A stretch of 64,000 bases of DNA from Bacillus sp. SD075 (GCF_017355165.1 NZ_JADILK010000006.1:124001-188000), one strand, 5' to 3'; positions 1 through 9,584 are shown, counted from the stretch's first letter. Numbers and translations are program-made. Notes: generated by a model from the letters alone, not told the origin.

Positions 1-291
1 TGTATAGATTAACCCATTCTCCGAAATATCCCAGCTTTCCGCTAAGGCAGGCTTTATCCCGCCATCCGTATTAATTACCAAGGATTCAAAAACCATATTT
101 TGCGCTGGCATTTCTCCAGTATATAAATGAGGATTAATATCGCGGATGTCTTTTGTACTCGCAAAAACCAGTTCATCATTTGATACGTCATTTGAAGCAG
201 TATCAACTTTTTCATTTTTACTGGAACAAGCTGAGAGTAAAAATAAAGTCAGTATCGTTAGAATTAAAGAATAAGCTGTAATTTTTTTCAT
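1..291 (-). CDS. nikA: NikA-like substrate-binding lipoprotein (partial, N-terminus)
   Basis: The first 97 residues of a nickel/peptide-type ABC transporter solute-binding protein; the gene runs off the left edge. Seen: a lipoprotein signal peptide with lipobox LLSAC, then ASTKDIRDINPHLYTGEM and a VFESLV segment, nearly the same as the full-length paralog at 903-2489. Family knowledge: E. coli NikA and the staphylopine-binding CntA share this N-terminus (NPHLY...MVYEPLV) and bind Ni or metal-metallophore complexes outside the membrane. A Zur-like box lies about 140 bases upstream, which favours a role in zinc-limitation or metallophore uptake rather than simple nickel import. Permease and ATPase genes would be expected beyond the left edge. 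Confidence 0.85.
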   Translation of the reverse strand, partial: MKKITAYSLILTILTLFLLSACSSKNEKVDTASNDVSNDELVFASTKDIRDINPHLYTGEMPAQNMVFESLVINTDGGIKPALAESWDISENGLIYT

Positions 292-856
292 AGTTTAATT
301 ATCCTTTTTCACATATTTTCATTCACATTCCAAATTATTTACATTTACATAAGTGAAATCTCTATATCCCTCTCTCCTTCAACGTTAATAAATCGAAACC
401 ATTTCGTTTTCCGTTGGATTTTAGTGCACAAATCGATATTATTACGATTTAAATCCTAACATACAAGCTTCTTTGTTTCAATATTTATTTCCAGTTTAAA
501 AATACCTTCAAAAAAATCACAATATTTGATTATCACTGAAATGAGAGTAGAAAAGGCTACTACTGCTATCCTCCAAGAAAACGTGGATACAATATAGAAG
601 TAAAAGGAAAATATTCATCAAATTTATACTGCAGGAGTAAAGATAGTTTCATCATCACAATAGTCCAAGCTTGGAAATGTTTTCTAATACTTAACAGCTA
701 CTAAAACAAAAAATCGAAGTGCAACTTCTACAGGATCACTGGAACTTAGACTAATCATAATGAAAGAAATCAATGATATACCTATCAGTAACGGTATCAT
801 ACTCAAAGATCTTTTAAGGAGGTAATTTTTCATTTATCCACTTCAAATCTCCCAAG
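292..856. other. Intergenic region, no gene supported
   Basis: The stretch holds the Zur-like box and probable promoter of the left-edge gene. A short decayed-looking open frame around 695-825 (ending KEINDIPISNG...KDLLRR) has no recognisable family. Nothing else is supported. Confidence 0.5.
433..447 (-). promoter_or_regulatory. Zur-like operator
   Basis: The 15-mer TCGATATTATTACGA, flanked by AA/TT pairs, matches the Bacillus Zur consensus TCGTAATNATTACGA at 12 of 14 fixed positions. It lies upstream of the partial NikA-like gene. On the minus strand it overlaps a plausible promoter (TTGTAT, 16-17 bases, TAATAA/AATAAT). PerR and Fur boxes of the same architecture have TTA or TGA where this has TCG, so Zur is the best match. 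Confidence 0.6.
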
Positions 857-898
857 ATCATTGAAAAGACAGATATGTGGATCTGTCTTTTCAATGAT
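857..898 (-). terminator. Hairpin terminator after the NikA-like gene
   Basis: A perfect 18-bp inverted repeat (ATCATTGAAAAGACAGAT with a 6-base loop) begins 5 bases beyond the stop codon of the 903-2489 gene. There is no strong U-tract, so it may also act as an mRNA 3' stabiliser. Confidence 0.7.
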
Positions 899-902
899 TA
901 AT

Positions 903-2489
903 TTAGTTTTCGAAATACATTTTTTCAAAAGGTACCTCGTATTGAGAAACGTTAAATGTAACACCTTTTAACTTAGGAATATGAACAGCCTTCGTACGTG
1001 AATAAGTGAGCGGAATATATACACTTTCGTTATGAATATACGTCAAAATGTCTGCATACATTTCCTTACGTTTTTCTTCATTAGCCTCGATCATAACTGC
1101 TGTAATTGTATCATCTAACCATTCTTTCTTATCTAATCCTATTTGCGCTTGATAATCACCATGAGCCGGTATTCTCCAGGATGATAAATAAGATTGAGGG
1201 TCATATGGTGTTCCCCAAGATAATGAATACATTAAATCAAAGTCTCCTGTTTTTTGGCGATCCAAAAACGCCTGTTTTTCCTCACCGATTATTTTGAGAC
1301 TAACACCGACATTTTTTAGATCATTTTGCATGTATTCACTGATGGTTTTTTCTTGAGCATTATCTGAATTATAGTTAATGGAGACCTCTAGTTTTTCCCC
1401 CTCCTTATAGCGATATTGATCACCTGCTAATTTCCAGCCAGCTTCTTCAAACAAATCATTTGATTTATCAGGATCAAATGATTTTTTTTCTAAACCCAAA
1501 TCGCTATAAGGTACGGTAGAAGATAGTAGCATATCTGCCACAGTTTCAGATCCATTTAGAATATCATTGGCAATTGTTTTTTTATCAATTGCAAATTGAA
1601 AGGCCTCTCGAACTTTACGTTCCCCTGTAATTCCCTTATTTGAATTTAATAATATCGCACGAGATGCGATCGGCTGGCTTATCTCTGTTTTGTATTTCCC
1701 TTGATTTTCTAAGGCTTTGTACGAATCAATATCAATCATGTCTCCGTCAGCTCCGAAAATAAGATCAACCTCTCCTTTTTCAAGAGCAAGTAGAATTGTT
1801 TGATGATCAGGCATAACCTTCCACTTTATCGAATGAACTTTCGGTTTTTCCCCCCAATAATTTTTATTAGCTGTAAAAACGGCATATTGTTCATTTTTAT
1901 GTTCAGATAAAACCCATGGACCTGTTCCAGCATAGCTTTTCACTCTGTTCTTCGTTTGTCCATCTATGAAAGACTTTGGAGAAATAAAGCGGAACGGACG
2001 AGTAAGGCCTAATTCCGTTAAAGTCGGGTAATAGGGATGCTTTAATACTAGTTTATATGTATATTCATCTACTACCACATTTTCTTTTATCTCATTTACC
2101 ATATCCAACCAAGCGTGACGCTCTATATTTTCTAAAATAGCATCCATATTCAATTTAACAGCTTCAGCGTTAAATGGTTCTCCATCTGAGAATGTAACTC
2201 CCTCTCTTAAATGAAAGGTATACTCTAATCCGTCCTCTGAAATCTCCCAACTTTCAGCTAAAGCAGGTTTGACTCCATCCTCTGTATTCAAAACAAGGGA
2301 TTCGAAAACCATGTATTGTGCAGCCATCTCTCCACTGTATAAATGTGGATTAATATCACGTATGTCCTTTGTACTAGCATATACAATCTCATCACGTTTA
2401 CTATTTTCACTTTGGGATCCACTTTTCCCCTGACAACCTGTTGTTAAAATAAAGCATAGTATGAAGATAAGTATTGTATTTTTCTTCAC
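903..2489 (-). CDS. nikA: NikA-like nickel/metallophore ABC transporter substrate-binding lipoprotein
   Basis: Full-length SBP_bac_5 (extracellular solute-binding family 5) lipoprotein of 528 residues. Seen: signal peptide with lipobox LTTGC near residue 19, the NPHLY segment near 48-52, and long stretches shared with E. coli NikA (NPHLY, RHAWL, YYP, LPRPFRFI-like, GTGPW, NYWGEKP, WG.PYDP.....R.P.H.D.QAQ). It would capture nickel or a metal-opine complex outside the membrane and deliver it to an ABC permease not encoded here. The start is GTG at 2487-2489 with AAGGAG eight bases upstream. It follows the acetyltransferase gene by 57 bases on the same strand and is a tandem paralog of the left-edge gene. 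Specificity between nickel and a metallophore cannot be read from sequence alone. Confidence 0.88.
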   Translation of the reverse strand: MKKNTILIFILCFILTTGCQGKSGSQSENSKRDEIVYASTKDIRDINPHLYSGEMAAQYMVFESLVLNTEDGVKPALAESWEISEDGLEYTFHLREGVTFSDGEPFNAEAVKLNMDAILENIERHAWLDMVNEIKENVVVDEYTYKLVLKHPYYPTLTELGLTRPFRFISPKSFIDGQTKNRVKSYAGTGPWVLSEHKNEQYAVFTANKNYWGEKPKVHSIKWKVMPDHQTILLALEKGEVDLIFGADGDMIDIDSYKALENQGKYKTEISQPIASRAILLNSNKGITGERKVREAFQFAIDKKTIANDILNGSETVADMLLSSTVPYSDLGLEKKSFDPDKSNDLFEEAGWKLAGDQYRYKEGEKLEVSINYNSDNAQEKTISEYMQNDLKNVGVSLKIIGEEKQAFLDRQKTGDFDLMYSLSWGTPYDPQSYLSSWRIPAHGDYQAQIGLDKKEWLDDTITAVMIEANEEKRKEMYADILTYIHNESVYIPLTYSRTKAVHIPKLKGVTFNVSQYEVPFEKMYFEN

Positions 2490-2546
2490 TGCTGTAACTC
2501 CTTAACGTTTTAAAAAAACTTTTTTATTTCTACAAATCTATAAAAA

Positions 2547-3062
2547 TCATAAATTCCTATCCATATGTACGGTTTTCCAAATTGCATCTTCTTCAGCTAA
2601 TCTAATCTCAAACCCTTGATTTTCCCAAAATGATATAGCACCAGGCAAAAATGGGTGTGTATGTAAATAAAGATTCTGATATCCAGCATCCATACTGAAC
2701 TTTAACGCTTTCTTAAATAATGTTGTTCCAATTCCTAAGCGCCTATACTTCGAATCTATGTAGCATTTTACAATTTCTGCGGTATGAGTATGGTTGTAAA
2801 CATCTATTAATTGATCAAATCTTCCATCGTAAGGATAAATTCCGATTGTACCGATCAAAGTCCCATCATGAATACGCGCTGCATAAACCGTAGAGTTTCC
2901 CCGTTGAATATAGTGCTTTTTAAAGTGAAGTAAGTCAGGTGGAAGTTTATCCTGAGATAGCATTGGAAAAATTTCTTTTCGTATTCTCATCATAAACTCC
3001 AATGCCTGACAAATGTCATCTTCTTCAACTTTACTAATTATATATTGGTGTTGTTTACTCAC
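2547..3062 (-). CDS. GNAT-family N-acetyltransferase
   Basis: A single-domain GNAT protein of about 171 residues. Seen: strand pattern GTIGIYPYDGRF then EIVKCYIDSKYRRLGIGTTLF (the acetyl-CoA pyrophosphate loop RRLGIG) and a C-terminal FWENQGFEIR motif, all typical of the fold. The substrate is unknown. An upstream GTG at 3071 is possible, but AAGGAGG sits only one base before it, whereas GTG at 3060-3062 is ten bases away, so the latter is preferred. It lies just upstream of a NikA-like gene on the same strand and probably shares its transcript; a role in modifying a metallophore is conceivable but unproven. Confidence 0.8.
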   Translation of the reverse strand: MSKQHQYIISKVEEDDICQALEFMMRIRKEIFPMLSQDKLPPDLLHFKKHYIQRGNSTVYAARIHDGTLIGTIGIYPYDGRFDQLIDVYNHTHTAEIVKCYIDSKYRRLGIGTTLFKKALKFSMDAGYQNLYLHTHPFLPGAISFWENQGFEIRLAEEDAIWKTVHMDRNL

Positions 3063-3071
3063 TCTTATCAC

Positions 3072-3538
3072 ACCTCCTTTTTATGTTCACTTATATTTAA
3101 ATACAACGGGAACGAATGGGTATTTTATTAATGGAAGTCCCCCTTTTCAAGGTGTAGAGAGAACCTCGAGTAACACGAAATATTACTGATTACTACTGAA
3201 GTACGGACCTCTATTATTACTATAACCAAAAAAATTCATTATTCAAACATTTGTTTAACATTTAATAAAAGCTGTAAGTAATAATTGGCCATATAAAGGA
3301 TGGTTTCAATGGAAGTATTGTGTAAGCAGATGTGCCATTCATTATTTAGAAAATAATTACATTTAAAAAGGAAGTTGAACCTTTTTGTAGAATAATAGAT
3401 ATATACTACCAGGAAGGAAGGTATAAAAATAAAATAAGAACCTGTTTATTTCAGAACTTAAAGGAATTAATACTAGTTTTATCTATAAAATATAAATCTT
3501 AGTGTTTAGCAATGATTATATTTAAAGGAGTATTAGTT
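3072..3538. other. Divergent intergenic region
   Basis: AT-rich spacer between the divergent acetyltransferase and Excalibur-protein genes. It should carry both promoters; the only clear element is the ribosome binding site AAAGGAG at 3524-3530 for the rightward gene. Confidence 0.4.
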
Positions 3539-4192
3539 ATGAATGTCATCGCATTATTAGGTTTTCTCGCTATTATATATTCACTTTTTCACCTCATTCA
3601 CCATTTTATTAAACAGGTGAAGCACAAAGAAAGAGCACTATCTAAGAAGATTTTTTATTTTTCTCTCATTGGCGGATTAATATTTTTTATTGTTGGAATA
3701 TCGTTTTTGGATACAGGAGCCCAAGCTAAACTTGATGATAAAATAAAACAAAATACAAAATTAACAGCCGATAATAAACATTTAAAATTAGAAAATAAGA
3801 AGCTTGAAAAACAAATTACTGATCTTGAGTCCGATATTAAAGAAACCGCTTCTAATATTACAGAATATGAAAATAATTTAAATTCATTGGAAGAAGAAAA
3901 AAAGGCTTTCTCATCAGAAAAAGATTCATTAAATAAACAGATAAGTGATCTAACAATTAAAAATACAAGTTTGCAAAACAAAGTGGACAGTTTGAATACT
4001 CAATTGGAAGATACCTCTACCGCTAAAGCAAATACAAATCAACCAACTGCTTCTACATCGTCAGGAGAAAGGGAAGATTTCGCAAACTGCACAGATTTAC
4101 GAGGTACATATCCAAACGGCGTTCCAGCTGGACACCCTGCTTATGTACCAAGTATGGATCGAGATAAAGACAACTATGCTTGTGAAAAGTAA
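3539..4192 (+). CDS. Membrane-anchored coiled-coil protein with C-terminal Excalibur domain
   Basis: About 217 residues. Seen in order: two N-terminal hydrophobic segments (about 4-24 and 40-60), a long heptad-rich coiled coil of K/E/L/N residues (about 65-160), a Thr/Ser/Asn linker and a C-terminal Excalibur calcium-binding motif, with NCTDLR, PAGHPAY and the DRDKDNYACE signature. Family knowledge: Excalibur domains resemble a truncated EF-hand and sit at the surface of Bacillus proteins, often with nucleases. The start is ATG 3539, eight bases after AAAGGAG, rather than the in-frame ATG at 3512. Its role is unknown; a calcium-responsive envelope protein is the safest description. Confidence 0.8.
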   Translation: MNVIALLGFLAIIYSLFHLIHHFIKQVKHKERALSKKIFYFSLIGGLIFFIVGISFLDTGAQAKLDDKIKQNTKLTADNKHLKLENKKLEKQITDLESDIKETASNITEYENNLNSLEEEKKAFSSEKDSLNKQISDLTIKNTSLQNKVDSLNTQLEDTSTAKANTNQPTASTSSGEREDFANCTDLRGTYPNGVPAGHPAYVPSMDRDKDNYACEK

Positions 4193-4231
4193 TAAAATAG
4201 GCTTTATTTTTTAATATCCCCAATTTGTAGA

Positions 4232-4275
4232 CAAAAAGGGTTCGGAATGTTCTCATTCCGAACCTTTTTGATTTT
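4232..4275 (+). terminator. Rho-independent terminator
   Basis: The stem CAAAAAGG(G)TTCGGAATG pairs across a four-base loop with CATTCCGAACCTTTTTG, and T-rich sequence follows. It lies 40 bases after the stop of the Excalibur protein gene. Confidence 0.85.
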
Positions 4276-4622
4276 TTATTGGATTTGAAGCAGATATAGA
4301 GAATAGTGATTTTTCGGATGTTATTCAGGCCATTTCTAGCCCTTCAAAAGTCCTGTTGCTATCTTCTTTACATTCATGGCAGAGACAGAAAAAGAAGATC
4401 TATTTAAAATGGTTGGAGTTTGGCAGGACCTGCAAGCTGTTGCCAGCCATAATTCAAGTGAACACTTTACCTCGTCTGTTGCTAAAACGAGAGCTTTCTT
4501 AAGTGCCCCATTAGGTGTTGAAGGATTTGAAGGTGCTATCATTGAACTCCTAGTTCTTAAAGATACAGATAATTTAATTTTTTTTGGAGATCTTTTTAAC
4601 ATATTGAGTGCTTATCAAGCTG
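4276..4622. other. Gene-poor stretch with possible decayed coding sequence
   Basis: The region has more coding-like base use than the AT-rich spacers. It is open on both strands: a plus frame around 4340-4610 (FMAETEKEDLFKMVGVWQ...) and a minus frame at 4336-4602. Neither has a convincing ribosome binding site and I recognise no family. The plus frame runs on into the antisense of the regulator gene. Probably a remnant. Confidence 0.3.
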
Positions 4623-6674
4623 TCAAGTTAGGGAGACGATTGAATTTCTTAAATAACAGGCAAGTTGAATTTTTAAAATGTCTTCCGGATTCGAAAAGGA
4701 AATTTGAAGCTTTTCTTCGATCCTTTTTAGCCTTTGATATAAAGTATTAACGTGGATATGCAAAAGTTTGGCTGTTTGTGTAGCTTGACGGTCGTTTTCC
4801 ATATAGGCAAGCAGGGTTTGTTCTAAATCCAAAGTACCATCTTTATCAGATTGGAGGGGATTAAAAACTTCATTTACAAAAGAGTTCAGGTCATCAATGG
4901 GTTGGTGAATAAAAAGGTGATTTATGCCAATATCCTGATAACTCACGATACTTTTAAGCTGCCTCGAGATAAGAAAAGAAAGGGCTTTATCCGCTTCGGA
5001 GTAACTTTTTGCTATATTATCGATACTTGGATAAGAAGTACCAATCCCTATTTTTAGCGATTCTTCATGCACATTAATCCAGTTGGAATGAATAAGCTCT
5101 AGTTTCTTTTTTATATAATCATGATCTGCATAGTTATTAAATTGGCATACCAACGTCACTTTATTTCCATAACCAAAAACGATTGAAACAAATATTCCTA
5201 ATTTTTTTTTAATTTGGGCAATTAGTTTGTGCATTTGCATATTAAGAAAATGAAAATCTGCATGAGGATGTAGGTGGATTACGATTGCCATATAATAGGA
5301 ATGGTGATCGATTCTAAGCTCAACGGCCTTCTTTCGTATCAGGTTATATTCTCCGCTCTGAATAAAATCATTAAATAGATCATTTGTTTTTTGATAAAAA
5401 GAATCCACTAATGTTTGTTTTCTGATAATCTCTAATGCAATCACTGAACTTGCCTGTTCAATAATCATTTTGTTTAAAGGAAAAAGATCATCTTCCTCCA
5501 TTTCTACGGCCATTATTCCAATCGGAACATCAATAGCAATAATAGGGTGAATATACAATGACTGACTATTATAAGTCTCAGTGAAAAAAGATTGAGTTTG
5601 TAATTTTGTATTTATTTTTATCAGCTCTGAAGGAAGCTCCATTTTCCATAGGCTTGGACTAGAATATAATTGCTCATCTGTTAAGTCTACTATCATTAAT
5701 GGATGGTTTATCATCTTTTTTATTTCATTTGCGATCTTTTGTAAACCTTTACTTTGAAGAGACAGTTTTATTAAAGAATTGTGTATGGTATCTCGTTGAA
5801 TTAAAAGGTCATTTTGTTTTTTGAGATTTTGGTATAGCCTCGAATTTCTTAATACAATAGAAACCTGATCAGAAAAACTTTCTAACAGTTGCTGATCTTC
5901 TTTCGTTAAAAGAGGATAAGGACCATTTTGGTAGACGATCAATACACATAAAGTACTCTCTTCAATCTTTATTGGAACTGAAATAATGGATTTCAAATCG
6001 TCAAATTTAACAGAGTTATACAGATGAAAAAGATTATCTGGTGAAATATTAGAGGATTCTGAAAGAATTCCCTCTACATTTGTAAGAATAAAAGATTTAT
6101 TATCTTTAAATGTTTTCCCGATAATTCCCTCCCCAACCTTCATCCTCATTTTTCTAATTTCTTCGTTAGGACCGCCCGTCCAAGCTTTAGGAAAAAGCAC
6201 GTCTAAACTTGGTTCGTACATCCATAGAACTCCCATATCTGCTGCAGGTATAACAGATAAGGCGTTTTCTAATATTTTTTTTAACAAGTCATCTAAATTT
6301 TCGAGTAAGGATATATCACGAATGCTGTCCATCATTTTATTCCTAATATATTTTTCTCTATCTAGCATTACTTGCAAGTAATATAAATCGATTATCGGTT
6401 TAAGTTTTTGCATACTGTCAATTTTTAAAACGGATGATTTACTGAGCCTGAAGACAATGGTTGTATGATTGGCATAATGATGGTAAATATCGGTGAAATT
6501 TTCATAGGTGCGTATATTTTCATTGAAAAATCCTCCTGGTGCGGGAGTTTCTTTGTCAAAATGATGAGATAAAACAAGTGAAAAATCTAATCCTTTTAGA
6601 CTTTGCCACAGCTGAAAATGAGAAAGGCAACAGTCATCCATTAAAAATTGTTTAATTTTCATCAGTGTATCCAT
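4623..6674 (-). CDS. PucR-type transcriptional regulator with GAF domain
   Basis: 683 residues. Seen: an N-terminal region of unclear fold, a GAF-type sensor domain (about 115-275, with VGEGIIGKTFKD and SVPIKIEESTLCVLIVY), a GGDEF-like CdaR/PucR middle region (about 430-560, containing GIGTSYPSIDNIAKSYSEADKAL) and a C-terminal PucR HTH (about 610-675: LLAYMENDRQATQTAKLL, HVNTLYQRLKRIEE). Family knowledge: such proteins usually activate a neighbouring catabolic or transport operon in response to a small molecule bound by the sensor domain. It is divergent from the MFS-amidohydrolase operon across a 135-base spacer, the likely target. Confidence 0.85.
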   Translation of the reverse strand: MDTLMKIKQFLMDDCCLSHFQLWQSLKGLDFSLVLSHHFDKETPAPGGFFNENIRTYENFTDIYHHYANHTTIVFRLSKSSVLKIDSMQKLKPIIDLYYLQVMLDREKYIRNKMMDSIRDISLLENLDDLLKKILENALSVIPAADMGVLWMYEPSLDVLFPKAWTGGPNEEIRKMRMKVGEGIIGKTFKDNKSFILTNVEGILSESSNISPDNLFHLYNSVKFDDLKSIISVPIKIEESTLCVLIVYQNGPYPLLTKEDQQLLESFSDQVSIVLRNSRLYQNLKKQNDLLIQRDTIHNSLIKLSLQSKGLQKIANEIKKMINHPLMIVDLTDEQLYSSPSLWKMELPSELIKINTKLQTQSFFTETYNSQSLYIHPIIAIDVPIGIMAVEMEEDDLFPLNKMIIEQASSVIALEIIRKQTLVDSFYQKTNDLFNDFIQSGEYNLIRKKAVELRIDHHSYYMAIVIHLHPHADFHFLNMQMHKLIAQIKKKLGIFVSIVFGYGNKVTLVCQFNNYADHDYIKKKLELIHSNWINVHEESLKIGIGTSYPSIDNIAKSYSEADKALSFLISRQLKSIVSYQDIGINHLFIHQPIDDLNSFVNEVFNPLQSDKDGTLDLEQTLLAYMENDRQATQTAKLLHIHVNTLYQRLKRIEEKLQISFSNPEDILKIQLACYLRNSIVSLT

Positions 6675-6809
6675 TTTTTACAACCCCCAAAGGAATATGT
6701 AGACCTCAACATAGTTTATGTAATTATTATATAGAAACACACATTGTTTGAATAGTTAGAATTTTTTATACTTATATAGAGTTCAACAAATTTCGCTAGG
6801 AGGAACTAT

Positions 6810-8039
6810 ATGGTATCCAAATTGTCGCAGAATTGGAAGTATGTCATTATCATCTTGCTATTTTTAGGGTGGTCAATTGGAAATTTTGATCGATTTTTTA
6901 TGAATTATGCGATTTTAGGTATTTCAAAGGATCTCCATTTAAGTGCCTCTCAGACAGGCATTGTTTTAAGCAGCTTTTTTGCAGGTTATGCCTTAATGCA
7001 AATTCCCGGTGGGTGGCTCGCAGATCGTTTCGGTTTCCGAAAAATCATTATCATGGCTGTTTTTGCTTGGTCCGTTTTTACGATTTTGTCAGGAATGGCA
7101 TGGTCCTTCATGTCCTTAATCCTCATTCGATTTCTATTTGGACTTGGGGAAGGCAGCTTTTTTCCATCTGCGTCAAAAGGTATTGCGAGTTGGTTTCCAC
7201 AAAATGAACGGAGCCGTGCCATGTCCTTCATGCTCACTTCTGGGACAATTATGGGGGTAATAACACCAATAATTGGTACCCAATCCATGCAAAGTATCGG
7301 TTGGAGAACGATCTTTTTTATAGCGGGTGCCATTGGTATTATATTTGCCTTGCTATATGTATTTTTCCTAAAAGAACGGAAAGATTCAACTGTAGGAAAA
7401 AGTGAATACCATTCCAAAAATAAAGCGCCATTAAGAGAAGTTTTAAAAACTCCGATTATCTGGAATTTATTCATTGCCTATTTTGCCATTTATGCAGTGC
7501 AATGGGGATTAATGGCGTGGATGCCAACTTATTTAGTAGAGGAACGCCATCTCGACTTAACATCAGTTGGGTATATTTCGGCTATTCCAGCGTTTGCGGG
7601 AATTATTGCAATGATTGTAAGCGGCTATATTTTGGATAAATTACCTGAAGGGAAAGATAAGGTACTTGCAGCCGTATTTGCAGTATTTACGGCGGTTTTT
7701 CTATATTTAATGGCTTATGCGCCAAACATAGCAATGTTTACTGTCTATCAAAGTGTTGTTACTGTATTCATGTCTTTTAATATTATTCTGATCATCTCAG
7801 CTCCATTAAAAATGCTATCTGAAGAGGTTGTAGGAACTGCAAATGGGTTCATTAATACTGGTGCACAATTCGCTGGTGTCCTTACTCCGATGTTAATAGG
7901 ATTTTTAGTCGATGCTTTTGACGGTTCTTATACAGTTGCTTTTATTATGTTGATTATGTTTGCTCTATTGTGTGCTGGATCTTTATTTTTAATTCGCTCT
8001 AAGAAACAGGTTCCTTCTTTCAAAAAAAATGCAATTTAG
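6810..8039 (+). CDS. MFS transporter, anion:cation symporter type
   Basis: 409 residues with about 12 membrane segments. Seen: the loop 2-3 motif GGWLADRFGFRK, an early WSIGNFDRF..NYAI segment typical of the ACS family (GudP/ExuT-like), and FGLGEGSFFPSASKGIASWFP in helix 4-5. ACS members import carboxylated sugars or other organic anions with protons. The ribosome binding site AGGAGG lies 6 bases before ATG 6810. It is co-transcribed with the M20 amidohydrolase, so the likely cargo is an N-acyl amino acid or p-aminobenzoyl-glutamate-like conjugate. Probably controlled by the divergent PucR-type regulator. Confidence 0.85.
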   Translation: MVSKLSQNWKYVIIILLFLGWSIGNFDRFFMNYAILGISKDLHLSASQTGIVLSSFFAGYALMQIPGGWLADRFGFRKIIIMAVFAWSVFTILSGMAWSFMSLILIRFLFGLGEGSFFPSASKGIASWFPQNERSRAMSFMLTSGTIMGVITPIIGTQSMQSIGWRTIFFIAGAIGIIFALLYVFFLKERKDSTVGKSEYHSKNKAPLREVLKTPIIWNLFIAYFAIYAVQWGLMAWMPTYLVEERHLDLTSVGYISAIPAFAGIIAMIVSGYILDKLPEGKDKVLAAVFAVFTAVFLYLMAYAPNIAMFTVYQSVVTVFMSFNIILIISAPLKMLSEEVVGTANGFINTGAQFAGVLTPMLIGFLVDAFDGSYTVAFIMLIMFALLCAGSLFLIRSKKQVPSFKKNAI

Positions 8040-8051
8040 GAGATGGAAAAA

Positions 8052-9506
8052 TTGACTACTCTATCTGAAAAAATTACAAATTTAATAGAAAATAAACGCA
8101 CCTTGTATACACAGCTAAGTGATCAAATATGGGAGTTTGCAGAAACCAGATTTGAGGAATTCCGTTCAGCTGATTTGCTTAGCGAAGCAATGGAAAAGGA
8201 AGGCTTTGCCGTAAAAAAGGGAATTGCAAGTCTTGAAACAGGCTTTATCGCCTCATATGGATCTGGTCATCCTGTCATTGCGATTCTTGGGGAATATGAT
8301 GCCTTGGCGGGGCTAAGCCAACAAGCACGCAGCAGTACATCTGAGCCCATTATTAAAAATGGAAATGGTCATGGCTGCGGGCATAATTTGCTGGGAGTAG
8401 GTTCCTTAGCGGCAGCTATTGCGGTTAAGGATTATTTGAAAGAACATAAGCTTGTTGGAACAGTACAATATTTCGGCTGTCCAGCAGAAGAAAGTGGATA
8501 CGGGAAAACCTTTATGGCAAGAGACGGTCTTTTTAAAGATGTTGATGCTGCCTTCTCATGGCATCCTGCAACAATGAATACTGTTATGAACTCCACTGCC
8601 AATGCGGTCATCCATGCACACTTTAAATTTAAAGGGAGAAGTGCCCATGCCGCTGCAGCACCACATTTAGGAAGAAGTGCCTTAGATGCAGTCGAACTTA
8701 TGAACGTTGGAGTCAATTATATGAGAGAACACATGATTGATGAAGCTCGGATTCATTATGCTGTAACCAATACAGGAGGATTGGCTCCAAACGTCGTTCA
8801 GGCTGATGCGGAAGTGACATACTTAATCCGTGCACCGAAACCAGATCAAGTAAAAGAGCTTTATGACAGGGTAGTAAAATGTTCCCGAGGTGCGGCACTT
8901 ATGACGGAAACTAAGGTTGATTTTGAAATTCAAGGTTCCTGCCATAATTTAATTCCTAATCTGACCCTTGAAAAAGTGATGCACCAATATATGCAGGAAA
9001 TAGGAGCTCCTCTTGCTACTGAACAAGATTTAAACTATGCAAAAACAATCTATGAAACGTTGACTGACGAGGAGAAGCGTACGGCAGCTTTACAAGTTGG
9101 GAAACAGGAAGCTTCACAATTAGCAGAACGACCCATTGCCGACTTTATCTTACCTTTTTCTGAAAAAGAAACATTTATGGGGGGTTCTACAGATGTTGCC
9201 GATATTAGCTGGAATGTTCCAACAGCACAATGTGTTACTTCCACCTGGGCGTTTGGAACACCATTTCATACTTGGCAGGCTGTCGCGCAAGGTAAAGAAA
9301 GCTATGCCCATGATGCCATGTTATTAGCTGGAAAAGCAATGGCATGTACCGCTATTTCGGCTCTTGAAAACCCAGAATTACTTGATAATGCTAAAAAAGA
9401 GTTAGCTGAAAGGCTCGGCGGGGAAACTTATACATCCTTAATCCCAAAAGAGCTTACACCTCCGAAAAATAAACAAGAGGGTATCAAACAAAAATTGTTC
9501 AATTGA
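8052..9506 (+). CDS. M20-family amidohydrolase, AbgB-like
   Basis: About 484 residues, close to the length and pattern of p-aminobenzoyl-glutamate hydrolase subunit B. Seen: metal-site motifs GEYDALAG, NGHGCGHNLLG and CPAEESGYGK, the dimerisation-domain KGRSAHAAAAPHLGRSALDA, and a late STDVADISW segment. It would cleave an amide of an N-acyl amino acid in the cytoplasm with a di-metal centre. ATG at 8043 lies directly against AGGAG (8038-8042), with no spacing; TTG at 8052 is nine bases away and in frame, so TTG is the preferred start. The AGGAG overlaps the stop of the transporter, which implies translational coupling. Exact substrate unknown. Confidence 0.85.
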   Translation: MTTLSEKITNLIENKRTLYTQLSDQIWEFAETRFEEFRSADLLSEAMEKEGFAVKKGIASLETGFIASYGSGHPVIAILGEYDALAGLSQQARSSTSEPIIKNGNGHGCGHNLLGVGSLAAAIAVKDYLKEHKLVGTVQYFGCPAEESGYGKTFMARDGLFKDVDAAFSWHPATMNTVMNSTANAVIHAHFKFKGRSAHAAAAPHLGRSALDAVELMNVGVNYMREHMIDEARIHYAVTNTGGLAPNVVQADAEVTYLIRAPKPDQVKELYDRVVKCSRGAALMTETKVDFEIQGSCHNLIPNLTLEKVMHQYMQEIGAPLATEQDLNYAKTIYETLTDEEKRTAALQVGKQEASQLAERPIADFILPFSEKETFMGGSTDVADISWNVPTAQCVTSTWAFGTPFHTWQAVAQGKESYAHDAMLLAGKAMACTAISALENPELLDNAKKELAERLGGETYTSLIPKELTPPKNKQEGIKQKLFN

Positions 9507-9584
9507 TAGTTTGATAAAGAAAAAATAAAAATATCATTTAGATGCATTACGGTGAACCAACCATAAGTAAAGGCACTTTTTGAA

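Noticed and set aside
6986-7474. Long antisense frame in the MFS gene
   Set aside because: A shadow of a clearly recognisable transporter gene with no start signals.
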